From CAZGUG01 sp964625335 (GTDB lineage: Bacteria; Bacillota; Clostridia; Ch29), in contig CAZVBE010000012.1 in the NCBI GenBank assembly GCA_964625335.1, positions 1 to 60,374 of the forward strand: a stretch of DNA of 60,374 bases. The letters run 5' to 3'. Both the position numbers and the translations under genes were made by a program. Below the pieces are notes generated by a model. The model was not told the DNA's origin. It saw nothing but the letters and a program-made list of their open reading frames with translations, and did not search any database. Shown here piece by piece: positions 33,484 to 41,798 of the stretch. Numbering within the stretch: position 1 is the stretch's first letter; every line of letters begins with the position of its first letter.

Positions 33484-34875
33484 CTACTTGCCTATACAAA
33501 AATCATGAAAAATCCTGTCAACTATTTCTTCGGTTATACTTTCCCCTGTTATTTCCCCAAGGGCTTCCATAGCCGCCTTTATGTCTATTGAAACCAGGTC
33601 TACCGGTATCATGTTAGCTATCGCCTTTTCCGCCTCCTGCAAACTTCTCTTTGCCCTTTTCAGGCACTCTTCATGACGTACGTTTGTCACCATCACCGCA
33701 TCGCCGGTCTTTACTCCGCCTGAATATACCATATTATATATTGTCTCTTCAAGGGTATCCAGCCCTGTTCCCCGGGCAAGCGACATTTGAATTATCGGAC
33801 CCTCCCTAAACCTGTCGGCTATCTCATCTAATTCCAGCTTAATATCCAAATCGGTTTTATTGATAAGCACAATTACTTTTTTGCCCTTGACTATTTCCAG
33901 TATTTTCCTATCGTCCTCTGAAAGAGGTCTTGCCGCATCAAGCACCAAAAGCACCAAATCGGCCATCCCCAGATATTCCCTGGTTTTTTCCACACCCAGG
34001 CTCTCCACCAGGTCATTTGTCTCCCTTATTCCCGCCGTATCCATTAACCTTAGGGAGATACCCCTGAGGTTGATATATTCTTCGATAATATCCCTTGTCG
34101 TCCCGGGCACTTCGGTTACTATAGCCCTGTTTTCCCGCAGCAGCGCATTAAGCAGTGAAGATTTCCCAACGTTTGGCTTCCCTATAATCGCTGTTTTTAA
34201 ACCCTCCCGAACGAACTTTCCGGTGGACGCGGTGGACAAAAGCTTGTCTGCCATAACCACTGACAGTTGTGTTTCCTGCAGCAGTGCATTCCGTGTCATT
34301 TCCTCAATATCGTGCTCGGGAAAATCTATTGAGGCTTCTATCCTTGACATTATTGACAACAGCTTGTCCTTTATGCTATCAAGCCTTTTTGAAAGGCCTC
34401 CCTCCAATTGGGCTACCGCAGTCCTTAGTCCCATTTCGGACTTTGAGTTGATTATATCCATTACCGCCTCGGCCTGGGATAAATCTATTCTGCCGTTTAA
34501 AAAAGCCCTTTTGGTAAACTCCCCGGGTTCTGCAAGCCTGGCCCCCGAGCCCAGGACCACCTCCAGTATCTTTCTTACCGGAATGTTTCCCCCGTGGCAG
34601 TGTATTTCAACAACATCTTCCCTTGTATATGTATTTGGCGCCTTCATTGCTGCTGTCAGAACTTCATCTATCCTTTCCCCGCTGTCAGGATTATAGATAT
34701 AGCCGTAGTTCATCCTTCTGAAGGGTAAATCCCTAAGCGGCGTTCCGGTTACCGACCGGAAAATCCCTTCTGCTATTTTTATGGCTTCCGGACCGCTAAT
34801 CCTTACTATTCCTATGCCACAATCCCCCGGAGCGGTGGCTACAGCAGCAATGGTGTCCCCTTCATTGATAACCAA
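33484..34875 (-). CDS. mnmE: tRNA modification GTPase MnmE
   Basis: GTPase partner of MnmG in U34 modification. I start it at TTG 34875, because AGAGGTG lies six bases upstream and the protein then begins VINEGDTIAAVATAPG like relatives. The GTG at 34884 is inside that SD. 463 residues. The N-terminal folate-binding domain precedes a helical domain. The inserted G domain has P-loop GKPNVGKSS (near 225), VPGTTRD, DTAG and NKTD. The C-terminus ends CIGK, the conserved catalytic tail. Confidence 0.96.
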   Translation of the reverse strand: MVINEGDTIAAVATAPGDCGIGIVRISGPEAIKIAEGIFRSVTGTPLRDLPFRRMNYGYIYNPDSGERIDEVLTAAMKAPNTYTREDVVEIHCHGGNIPVRKILEVVLGSGARLAEPGEFTKRAFLNGRIDLSQAEAVMDIINSKSEMGLRTAVAQLEGGLSKRLDSIKDKLLSIMSRIEASIDFPEHDIEEMTRNALLQETQLSVVMADKLLSTASTGKFVREGLKTAIIGKPNVGKSSLLNALLRENRAIVTEVPGTTRDIIEEYINLRGISLRLMDTAGIRETNDLVESLGVEKTREYLGMADLVLLVLDAARPLSEDDRKILEIVKGKKVIVLINKTDLDIKLELDEIADRFREGPIIQMSLARGTGLDTLEETIYNMVYSGGVKTGDAVMVTNVRHEECLKRAKRSLQEAEKAIANMIPVDLVSIDIKAAMEALGEITGESITEEIVDRIFHDFCIGK

Positions 34876-34964
34876 TTGAATCACCTCTTAGATATTATAC
34901 CAAATGTTCCTGTATTAATAACCCTTATCTGACATACCGGTAATACCTCCCCCGGTGTAATGGG

Positions 34965-35007
34965 GATAAACTTTGAGCAGGCGCCCGGCGCCTGCTCAAA
35001 GTTTATC
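34965..35007. repeat. 21-bp perfect palindrome overlapping the jag stop codon
   Basis: Arms 34965-34985 and 34987-35007 are exact complements around a single central base, with GC core CAGGCGCC/GGCGCCTG. It begins inside the jag stop region on the minus strand and ends before mnmE. There is no long T-run after it, so it may act as an RNA processing or partial-termination site. Confidence 0.8.
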
Positions 35008-35632
35008 TTATGCTTATTATGACCTTTCGGTATGGGTCTTCCCCTTCACTGTATGTTGTAACCCGATCATCCTCCTGCAATGCGGAATGGATTATTCTTC
35101 TCTCGTAGGGGTTCATCGGTTCAAGGGCTATATCCTTACCTATCCTCACGGCCTTATAAGCTACATTCTTTGCCAGCTGTATCAGTGTTTCCTCTCTTTT
35201 TTGCCTGTAGCTTTCAGTGTCAACTATTACCCGGTAATAATCATCCTTATATTTTTTATTTATAACCAATCCTGTAATATATTGAATGGCATCAAGGGTC
35301 TGGCCCCTTCGCCCTATTAAAATCCCCATATTGGGTCCTTTGACTTCACACCTTAACACCTTTTCCTCTTCCTCTTTAACTGTTACCCGGCCTTCAACGC
35401 CCATATTGCCTATAAGTTTTTCGAGAAATTCCTTTGCCACATCCGCCGGTGTGGCTCTCAATGTAACCTTGACTTTCCCCGGTTTATTATTTATAAGACC
35501 AAGGAGGCCTTTCTCGGGCTCTTCCAGTATATCAATCTTCACTTCGCTCAAATCCACGTTTAACTCCTGTATCGCCAGTTGTACCGCTTCCTGGATGGTT
35601 CTGCCCGTTTTTATTACACATTTATCCGTCAA
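35003..35632 (-). CDS. jag: RNA-binding protein Jag/KhpB (SpoIIIJ-associated)
   Basis: RNA-binding protein always linked to yidC. 209 residues. The N-terminal Jag_N domain (residues ~1-55) is followed by a KH domain with GRRGQTLDAIQYI (GxxG loop) near residue 110 and an R3H domain with ALEPMNPYERRIIHSALQ near residue 170. Its ATG overlaps the yidC stop by four bases, so the two are coupled. Regulates cell envelope or division RNAs in relatives; targets here are unknown. Confidence 0.95.
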   Translation of the reverse strand: MTDKCVIKTGRTIQEAVQLAIQELNVDLSEVKIDILEEPEKGLLGLINNKPGKVKVTLRATPADVAKEFLEKLIGNMGVEGRVTVKEEEEKVLRCEVKGPNMGILIGRRGQTLDAIQYITGLVINKKYKDDYYRVIVDTESYRQKREETLIQLAKNVAYKAVRIGKDIALEPMNPYERRIIHSALQEDDRVTTYSEGEDPYRKVIISIR

Positions 35633-36324
35633 TTGGATCCCTCCTTAACAGCTCCCGGCCGTCCCATAAAGAAGTATTGCTGGGCTATTTGAAACAGGTT
35701 GCTGAGTACCCAATAAAGAGTAACCCCGGCAGGAAAACTAAAACTAAAGTATCCTATCATCAGCGGCATCATTACGGTCATGGTGCTCTGGGAGGGATTG
35801 TCACCGCCTTTTGGCGCAACCATCTTAGACTGATAATAGGTAGTGGCAGCAGCCAACAAAGGCAATACCCACATTATCGGGTCTGTCATACTCTCTGTAA
35901 AGCTGGAGGTTGCCGACAGGTCTGCTATCCAAAGAAAACTCTTTTCTACCGTTTCATAAATCTCGGGGGGGAATACATACTGCTGGGGCTCCCTTAGAAC
36001 CTGAAACAGTGCAAATAATATGGGCAACTGTACCAAAAGAGGTAAACATCCTCCGCCAAAGGGATTTACTTTATGTTCTTTGTACAGTTCCATGGTTTTT
36101 TCATTAAGCTTCTGTTTATCCTTGCCGTATTTTTTTTGCAGTTCCTTTATCTTAGGGTTTAGCTCCTGCATATCCTTCATTGATTTTGACTGTTTTAAAG
36201 TTAAGGGCATTAAAACCAGCTTTACGATTATGGTAAAAATCACTATGGAAAGCCCGTAGCTGTTAACCATATTATATATATAAAAAAGCAGTTTTCCCAA
36301 AGGTTCAGCAATAGCGTTAAACAA
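35629..36324 (-). CDS. yidC: membrane protein insertase YidC (Oxa1/SpoIIIJ family)
   Basis: Inserts proteins into the cytoplasmic membrane, alone or with Sec. 231 residues, the size of Gram-positive YidC. Five hydrophobic segments begin with NSYGLSIVIFTIIVKLVLMPLT, where the conserved hydrophilic-groove Arg is replaced by Lys35 in the IVKLVLMPLT motif (the family has R/K here). The cytoplasmic loop KDMQELNPKIKELQKKYGKD is characteristic. No lipobox is evident at the N-terminus. Operon rpmH-rnpA-yidD-yidC-jag. Confidence 0.95.
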   Translation of the reverse strand: MFNAIAEPLGKLLFYIYNMVNSYGLSIVIFTIIVKLVLMPLTLKQSKSMKDMQELNPKIKELQKKYGKDKQKLNEKTMELYKEHKVNPFGGGCLPLLVQLPILFALFQVLREPQQYVFPPEIYETVEKSFLWIADLSATSSFTESMTDPIMWVLPLLAAATTYYQSKMVAPKGGDNPSQSTMTVMMPLMIGYFSFSFPAGVTLYWVLSNLFQIAQQYFFMGRPGAVKEGSN

Positions 36325-36346
36325 TTTATCTCCCCCTAGTCCTTGG

Positions 36347-36556
36347 TTATTTTACGGGGTCATAACCTCCTGGGTGAAAAGGATGGCACCTTAGCAACCT
36401 TTTCCCTGCCATGAAGCTCCCCTTTGCAGCGCCGTACTTATCTATGGCCTGTATAGCATATTCAGAACAGGTCGGATAAAACCTGCACTTTCCGTTTTTT
36501 AAAGGTGACAAAAACTTTCTGTATAGATTTATAACGAATATAAACACCCTTTTCAT
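36347..36556 (-). CDS. yidD: membrane protein insertion efficiency factor YidD
   Basis: 69 residues from ATG 36556 (GAAGGA upstream). The family is marked by YRKFLSPLKNGKCRFYPTCSEYA and a C-terminal KRLLRCHPFHPGGYDPV. The Cys residues of CRFYPTCSEYA are conserved. It associates with the membrane and helps YidC-dependent insertion. It starts two bases after the rnpA stop and precedes yidC. Confidence 0.94.
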   Translation of the reverse strand: MKRVFIFVINLYRKFLSPLKNGKCRFYPTCSEYAIQAIDKYGAAKGSFMAGKRLLRCHPFHPGGYDPVK

Positions 36557-36557
36557 A

Positions 36558-36902
36558 TTAATCCTTCTTTTCAATTAGTTTATGTCTTTTGAGTAAATCC
36601 ATCATATATTTTTCAATCTCGTAGTACCCGGCCCTCGCCGCTTGCGTCCGCGCTATAAATACAAGGTCGTAGCCCGTATCTTTTGTTTCGGAATGCTTTC
36701 TGTATACCTCTTTAATCAGTCTTTTCACCCTGTTTCTTGTCACGCTCTTGCCAACTTTTTTGCTGACGCTTATTCCTATTCTGTTATAATCCCTGCTGTT
36801 TTTCAGCACATACAGGACCAACAAAGGATTTGCTTTACCCTTTCCCCTCCTGTATACCTTTGAAAATTCCCTGCTCTTTCTTATTGTGCTCAAATCAGAC
36901 AT
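36558..36902 (-). CDS. rnpA: ribonuclease P protein component
   Basis: Protein subunit of RNase P, which trims tRNA 5' ends. 114 residues. RNR-type motif: KSVTRNRVKRLIKEVYR near residue 62, the family's RNA-binding signature. N-terminal FSKVYRRGKGKANPLLVLY is typical. It lies 125 bases downstream of rpmH, beyond a terminator-like hairpin. Confidence 0.96.
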   Translation of the reverse strand: MSDLSTIRKSREFSKVYRRGKGKANPLLVLYVLKNSRDYNRIGISVSKKVGKSVTRNRVKRLIKEVYRKHSETKDTGYDLVFIARTQAARAGYYEIEKYMMDLLKRHKLIEKKD

Positions 36903-37003
36903 ACTAACCCTTCTTTAACCCTGCTCCGGTTCTCCCGGGCCATCTTAACCGTTTATTATCATCCGGGATACCCGGAAACAGGGAATATAGCTTATTCTAC
37001 TAC

Positions 37004-37029
37004 AAAAAAGGCCTCCTAAGAGCGGCCTT
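37004..37029 (-). terminator. terminator or attenuator between rpmH and rnpA
   Basis: Stem AAGGCC/GGCCTT (37024-37029 with 37008-37013) followed by a T-run on the minus strand. It overlaps the rpmH stop codon and would let rpmH be expressed well above rnpA. Confidence 0.7.
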
Positions 37030-37162
37030 ATGCTGTCAATCTCTTTCTGCCTTTTTTTCTCCTATTCTTTAATACCTTTCTTCCGGAGCTGGTTTTCATC
37101 CTTTTTCTGAAACCATGCTCCTTTTTTCTCTGCCTCTTCTTGGGCTGATATGTCATTTTCAT
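37028..37162 (-). CDS. rpmH: 50S ribosomal protein L34
   Basis: 44-residue basic protein of the large ribosomal subunit. ATG 37162 is preceded by GAGGGGGGTG six bases upstream. The sequence has the universal L34 landmarks TYQPKKRQRKKEHGF, KTSSGRKVLKNRR and KGRKRLTA. A fully consensus promoter lies upstream (37226-37254). It is the first gene of the leftward operon next to oriC. Confidence 0.97.
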   Translation of the reverse strand: MKMTYQPKKRQRKKEHGFRKRMKTSSGRKVLKNRRKKGRKRLTA

Positions 37163-37225
37163 ATATAACACCCCCCTCTTCCTGCTGTATACCAACAAGA
37201 GCATAATTCGCCAAACTATATATAG

Positions 37226-37254
37226 ATTATAGACCTATTGAATATTCGTGTCAA
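37226..37254 (-). promoter_or_regulatory. consensus sigma-A promoter of the rpmH operon
   Basis: On the minus strand TTGACA (37249-37254), a 17-base spacer and TATAAT (37226-37231), an exact consensus match. It lies 64 bases before rpmH and next to the first DnaA box. Confidence 0.88.
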
Positions 37255-37320
37255 GAAAACGTGATTGTGGATAATAGTAAAATTTGGTGTTATTTTTTGT
37301 GGATATGTTGCCAATAATTA

Positions 37321-37349
37321 TTGATAACTCCATAATTATCTGTTATCAT
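37321..37349 (+). promoter_or_regulatory. candidate dnaA promoter
   Basis: TTGATA (37321-37326), a 17-base spacer and TATCAT (37344-37349). It lies between DnaA boxes, which fits DnaA autoregulation. Its distance to dnaA is ~240 bases, so a nearer promoter could exist. Confidence 0.45.
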
Positions 37350-37592
37350 GATATAGCATATGTTAATAAGTTAAACCATTTATATGGTCGGTTGCCAGGC
37401 ATTGTAATATGTATGTAAGCACGTTACCGTCAGCCTTATTCCTGTTTAGAAGATTTCTAGCCGGATAATATTTCGGTTAATCACAATATTTTTTATGTTT
37501 TATACACAATTATATTAGTTTCCCGGGGTATAAAAATTATTCCGAAATTCTGTTGTTATTTGTGTGGACAACCTACTTAAGGAGGATTATTT

Positions 37593-38933
37593 ATGCAAGA
37601 CAATGTGGCTATAGTATGGGAAAACGCTCTTAAACTGATAAAAGACGAATTGGCTGAAGTAAGCTTCAATACATGGTTTAAAGTTATCCAACCTGTTGAA
37701 ATAACCGGTGAACGTATACTGCTGTGTGCACCCACCGATTTTATCAAAAATATCCTTGAGGCCCGTTATATTACGCTTATTTTTAATGCGCTGGAACAGG
37801 TTACTTCCACAGAATACGATATAAGGATTATACTGCCCGAAGAAAAGGATGCCGATGCCCGTGCAGCAAACGCCAGACAAAGGAATGAAAATGACACCCT
37901 TGTTTCAGGTATTGGCATACTAAACCCCAAATATACCTTTGATACCTTTGTAATAGGAAACAGCAACCGGTTTGCCCATGCCGCCTCGCTGGCAGTTTCG
38001 GAAGCCCCTGCTAAATCATATAATCCCCTTTTCCTATACGGAGGAGTTGGTCTTGGAAAAACCCACCTAATGCACGCAATAGGTCACTACATATTAAGGA
38101 ACAATCCCAAAACCCGGGTTGTATACACTACATCCGAAAAGTTTACCAACGATTTGATTAATTCGATAAGGGACGACAAGAACGTTGAATTCAGGAACAG
38201 ATACAGAACCACCGATGTCCTGCTTGTGGATGACATCCAATTTATTGCGGACAAGGAAAGAACCCAGGAAGAGTTCTTCCATACCTTTAATTCTCTGTAT
38301 GAAGCAAGCAAGCAGATAATTATATCCAGCGACCGGCCCCCGAAGGAAATACCCACCCTTGAGGACAGGCTTCGTTCAAGGTTCGAATGGGGTCTGATAT
38401 GCGATATTCAGCCGCCGGATTTTGAAACCCGTATAGCCATCCTCAAGAAAAAGGCCAAGATAGAAGATATAACAATACCCGATGAAGCCCTTGCTTATAT
38501 TGCAAAAAAAATTGAATCCAACATAAGGGAACTTGAGGGCGCCCTGAATAGAGTAGCGGCCTATTCCACCCTGACAACCAGGGAGATAAATATGGACCTG
38601 ACGCAGGAAGCGCTGAAGGATTTCTTTTCAAACGCACAGCCTAAAGCCATTACTATTGACATAATCAAACGGGTTATATCTGAATATTATTCAGTTAAAA
38701 CCGAGGACTTTAAATCTTCTAAGCGCACCCGGGCCATTGCCTTTCCACGCCAGATAGCCATGTACCTTGCAAGGGAGCATACCGACCTTCCCCTTGTAAA
38801 GATAGGGGAAGAGTTTGGAGGCAGGGATCATACAACGGTAATGCATGCCTATGATAAAATTTGTTCCGAACTAAAAACGGATGAATCGCTCAAGATAGCT
38901 TTAAGTGAGATTAACAGGAAGCTTTACGGCTAA
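37593..38933 (+). CDS. dnaA: chromosomal replication initiator protein DnaA
   Basis: AAA+ protein that binds DnaA boxes and melts oriC. 446 residues, normal length. ATG 37593 follows AAGGAGG by seven bases. Domain I is at ~1-80 with NTWFKVIQP. The AAA+ domain starts near 115 (YTFDTFVIGNSNRFAHAAS); Walker A is GGVGLGKT at 150-157, Walker B LLVDDIQFI. The DNA-binding domain IV carries the signature GGRDHTTVMHAYDKI near 410. It is flanked on both sides by DnaA-box clusters. dnaN follows after 260 bases of origin DNA. Confidence 0.98.
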   Translation: MQDNVAIVWENALKLIKDELAEVSFNTWFKVIQPVEITGERILLCAPTDFIKNILEARYITLIFNALEQVTSTEYDIRIILPEEKDADARAANARQRNENDTLVSGIGILNPKYTFDTFVIGNSNRFAHAASLAVSEAPAKSYNPLFLYGGVGLGKTHLMHAIGHYILRNNPKTRVVYTTSEKFTNDLINSIRDDKNVEFRNRYRTTDVLLVDDIQFIADKERTQEEFFHTFNSLYEASKQIIISSDRPPKEIPTLEDRLRSRFEWGLICDIQPPDFETRIAILKKKAKIEDITIPDEALAYIAKKIESNIRELEGALNRVAAYSTLTTREINMDLTQEALKDFFSNAQPKAITIDIIKRVISEYYSVKTEDFKSSKRTRAIAFPRQIAMYLAREHTDLPLVKIGEEFGGRDHTTVMHAYDKICSELKTDESLKIALSEINRKLYG

Positions 38934-39193
38934 ATTAACCAAATTGCAGTGTTATTAACCGGTTGATAACCGGTTAATAACATGTTGATAAGTCAATACT
39001 GCAAAATTTATCAAATAATTGCCCTTGATAATGTGGAAAACGATGCACCAGTTAATAACATTTGATTAACATGCGTAATCGTTCATTACACAGTGTAATA
39101 AGTACTTTTCCACATACTAACAGCCCCTACTACTATTACTACTAATTATATATATTATTTTATTTAAAAATTTAAGATAGGGAGGTTATCCCC
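38934..39193. other. oriC, downstream (unwinding) part: dnaA-dnaN intergenic region
   Basis: 260 bases with all parts of a basal unwinding system in order. DnaA boxes are TGTGGAAAA at 39032-39040 and TTTTCCACA at 39106-39114. A GC-rich cap GCCCC follows, then DnaA-trio repeats (CTACTACTATTACTACTA, 39127-39144), then an A/T-only duplex-unwinding segment to about 39174. Upstream lie a 13-bp inverted repeat (38952-38980) and the palindrome ATTACAC-A-GTGTAAT (39085-39099). The dnaN SD GGGAGG is at the end. Confidence 0.9.
38952..38980. repeat. 13-bp perfect inverted repeat just after dnaA
   Basis: TTATTAACCGGTT (38952-38964), a GAT centre, then AACCGGTTAATAA (38968-38980). No T-run follows, so it is not a simple terminator. 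It lies within the origin. Confidence 0.85.
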
Positions 39194-40294
39194 ATGAGAA
39201 TAATTTGCAGCAGAGATAATATCCTTGAGGGAATACTTACAGTTCAAAAGGCAGTGTCCCTAAAAACCACCCTTCCCATACTGCAGGGCATTTTGTTCGA
39301 TTGCAGAGGTGAAAGCTTTAAGCTGATGGCCACAGACCTGGAGTTGGGAATTGAATACCAGGTGGAAAGCGAAATAATGGAAAATGGCTGGGTTGTATTG
39401 GATGCAAGGCTGCTCGGAGAAATAATCAGAAAACTTCCTTCGGCGGAAGTCGAAATTTCTGTAAATGAAGGTTATATAACCGAAATAAAGTGTGCAAATT
39501 CCTGTTTCCACCTACAGGGAAAAAATGGAGAAGATTTTCCGGAACTTCCGCAGGTGGACGGGGAGAGAAGTTTTTTGCTGCCGCAGGATTTGTTAAAGAG
39601 CATGATAAGGCAGACCACATTTGCCTGTGCGGTGGATGAAATAAGGCCAATTCTGACAGGAGCTTTATTGGAATGTTCCAGGGGAGAGATAAGCATGGTC
39701 GCCCTTGATGGATTCAGACTGGCGGTTAGAACGGTAAAACTGGATATGGAAGAGGATATTTCAGCTGTTATACCTGCAAAAACCTTGAATGAGATACAAA
39801 AAATACTAAGGGACGACAGGGGCAGTGTTCGGATTGACCTTGCCGGAAACCAGGTTTTGTTCAGCATGGAAAAAACCAGAGTCATTTCAAGGCTTCTTGA
39901 AGGAGATTTTATTAATTACAGACAGATAATCCCGGAGGAATACGGAACCGGCATTACCCTGAAAAACGCAGAACTGCTGGACAGCTGCGAGAGGGCCTCA
40001 CTGCTGGCCAGGGAAGGCAAAAACAACCTGATAAAGTTCAGCGTACAGGAGGACTGCTTACGGATCACTTCAAACGCCGAAATAGGAGAGGTACTTGAGG
40101 AGATAACAGTAGAAACCGAAGGGAAGGATATAGAGATAGCCTTCAATTCAAAGTACCTGACGGATGTGCTCAAGATAATAGAGAGTGAATATATAAAGCT
40201 TGAATTAACAACCGGTGTGAGCCCATGCATAATAAAGCCCAAGGAGGGCGAGCACTATATCTATTTGCTGCTGCCTGTCAGGGTGATTTCCTGA
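39194..40294 (+). CDS. dnaN: DNA polymerase III beta subunit (sliding clamp)
   Basis: Ring-shaped processivity clamp that holds DNA polymerase III on DNA. 366 residues, the normal length. ATG 39194 follows GGGAGG. The protein shows the three-fold clamp layout, starting MRIICSRDNILEGILTVQKAVS, with TTLPILQGI near residue 27 and the final LLLPVRVIS, the usual end of the family (MPVR/LPVR). It is preceded by the unwinding region and followed by rlbA. Confidence 0.97.
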   Translation: MRIICSRDNILEGILTVQKAVSLKTTLPILQGILFDCRGESFKLMATDLELGIEYQVESEIMENGWVVLDARLLGEIIRKLPSAEVEISVNEGYITEIKCANSCFHLQGKNGEDFPELPQVDGERSFLLPQDLLKSMIRQTTFACAVDEIRPILTGALLECSRGEISMVALDGFRLAVRTVKLDMEEDISAVIPAKTLNEIQKILRDDRGSVRIDLAGNQVLFSMEKTRVISRLLEGDFINYRQIIPEEYGTGITLKNAELLDSCERASLLAREGKNNLIKFSVQEDCLRITSNAEIGEVLEEITVETEGKDIEIAFNSKYLTDVLKIIESEYIKLELTTGVSPCIIKPKEGEHYIYLLLPVRVIS

Positions 40295-40413
40295 TAAATA
40301 CAAACACTTGTTCGATTAATTCTGTTATGGTATACTGTTTTCAGGGAATCAAAGTTAATGATCACGTTAAATTCTATGATGGTTAAAAAGATATCACGGG
40401 GGATGATGGGTAG

Positions 40414-40632
40414 ATGGAAGATATTATTATAAAGGGAGAGTATATAACTCTTGGTCAGCTTATAAAGATGTCTGGTATTTCTCAAACAGGGGGCCAGGCT
40501 AAATTTATTGTTATGGACGGCAGAGTTAAGGTTAACGGGCAGATAGCCAGGCAGAGGGGAAAAAAACTATTTCCCGGAGATGTTGTGGAAATAGACGGTG
40601 AAGAGAGTATAAGGGTAAGTCCCACCGAGTAA
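40414..40632 (+). CDS. rlbA: S4-domain RNA-binding protein (RlbA/YaaA)
   Basis: 72 residues, a single S4 domain. ATG 40414 lies 120 bases after dnaN. The landmarks are ITLGQLIKMSGISQTGGQAKFIVMDGRVKVNGQIA and RGKKLFPGDVVEI; they are given here as short landmarks of YaaA: GGQAK, VKVNG and GDVVE. It is always between dnaN and recF. The role is likely in ribosome assembly or rRNA binding. Confidence 0.93.
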   Translation: MEDIIIKGEYITLGQLIKMSGISQTGGQAKFIVMDGRVKVNGQIARQRGKKLFPGDVVEIDGEESIRVSPTE

Positions 40633-40657
40633 AGGCTGCCCGATTGGAGTGGATAGG

Positions 40658-41770
40658 TTGTACCTTAAGGGGCTGAAACTTAAAAATTACAGGAATTATA
40701 TAGAGCAGCAAACAGCCTTTGATAGGGGGCTTAATTTTATTGTGGGCAATAACGCCCAGGGGAAAACAAATCTGCTGGAGGCTGTATATTTGCTTTCATC
40801 CGGGAAGTCATACCGTACACCCTTCGACAGGGAATTGGTAAGATGGAACAGCGATACCCTTTATATTAAAGGGAGATTGGTGGAAGACAAAGGGGAAAAG
40901 GAAATAGAGATAGGGATAAAGGGGAACAATAAAAGGGTTAAGGTAAATGGCATAAATCTAAAAAAAAGGGGGGAATTGCTGGGGAACCTGATGGTTGTGT
41001 TTTTTTCTCCCGAGGAACTTAAACTGGTAAAGGAAGGGCCCAGCTTCAGGAGAAGGTTTATGGACCAGGAGATTGCGCAGCTTAAACCTTCCTATTACTA
41101 TGCGTTAAACAGCTATAACAAGGTGCTTTTTCAGAGGAATTCCCTGCTTAGGGACAATCTGCGCAAAAAAGCTAACGTGGATACACTGGCGGACTGGGAC
41201 AGGCAGTTGATTGGCTACGGGGCAAAACTTATATATGACAGGGTACACTTTATAAATAAAATTTCGGCTATTTCCAGCAGTATTCATGCGACAATAACCA
41301 ATGGTGACGAAAAGCTTGAAGTCGCATATCTATCCTGTGTCGATTTAAATAACATAAAGGGCATTAAGGATATCCAGGCCCAGCTTAAAGTTAACCTTGA
41401 AAACAGCAGGGAGAGGGATATTAAAACCGGGGTAACCAATTCCGGTCCCCACAGAGAAGACCTGGGGGTGGCTATCAATGGAATTGACACAAGGAAGTTC
41501 GGTTCCCAGGGGCAGCAAAGAACCGCTGCGCTGTCACTGAAGCTATCCGAAATAGAGCTCATTAAAGAAGAGACGGGAGAATACCCTGTTGTGCTGCTTG
41601 ACGATGTAATGTCCGAACTAGATCCGCAGCGTCAAAAATTTGTCTTGGAGAATATAAGCCGGATACAGGCATTTATTACCTGTACGCATTTGACCGGTGC
41701 GATGGAAAAAAGATATATCCATGGGAAGGTTTTTTATATAAATAGTGGAATAATAATAACAGAGGAATAG
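40658..41770 (+). CDS. recF: DNA replication and repair protein RecF
   Basis: SMC-like ATPase that helps load RecA at gaps. I prefer TTG 40658, with GGAG eight bases before it, so that the protein begins MYLKGLKLKNYRNY like other RecF. The in-frame GTG at 40649 is too close to this SD. 370 residues. Walker A is VGNNAQGKTNLLEAVYLLSSGKS near residue 30, and the ABC-like signature FGSQGQQRTAALSLKLSE and Walker B YPVVLLDDVMSELD follow near 285-320. The gene sits in the usual place between rlbA and remB. Confidence 0.95.
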   Translation: MYLKGLKLKNYRNYIEQQTAFDRGLNFIVGNNAQGKTNLLEAVYLLSSGKSYRTPFDRELVRWNSDTLYIKGRLVEDKGEKEIEIGIKGNNKRVKVNGINLKKRGELLGNLMVVFFSPEELKLVKEGPSFRRRFMDQEIAQLKPSYYYALNSYNKVLFQRNSLLRDNLRKKANVDTLADWDRQLIGYGAKLIYDRVHFINKISAISSSIHATITNGDEKLEVAYLSCVDLNNIKGIKDIQAQLKVNLENSRERDIKTGVTNSGPHREDLGVAINGIDTRKFGSQGQQRTAALSLKLSEIELIKEETGEYPVVLLDDVMSELDPQRQKFVLENISRIQAFITCTHLTGAMEKRYIHGKVFYINSGIIITEE

Positions 41771-41798
41771 TCGTCATACCGGCAGGAGGAGGGAAATG

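Larger units (their letters stand above)
37163..37592. other. oriC, upstream (incA/B-like) part: rpmH-dnaA intergenic region with DnaA boxes
   Basis: 430 AT-rich bases without a gene. DnaA boxes: TGTGGATAA at 37266-37274 (perfect, minus), TGTGGATAT at 37298-37306, TTATACACA at 37500-37508 and TGTGGACAA at 37563-37571. It carries the rpmH promoter and a probable dnaA promoter. Together with 38934-39193 it makes the bipartite origin usual in Firmicutes. Confidence 0.88.
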
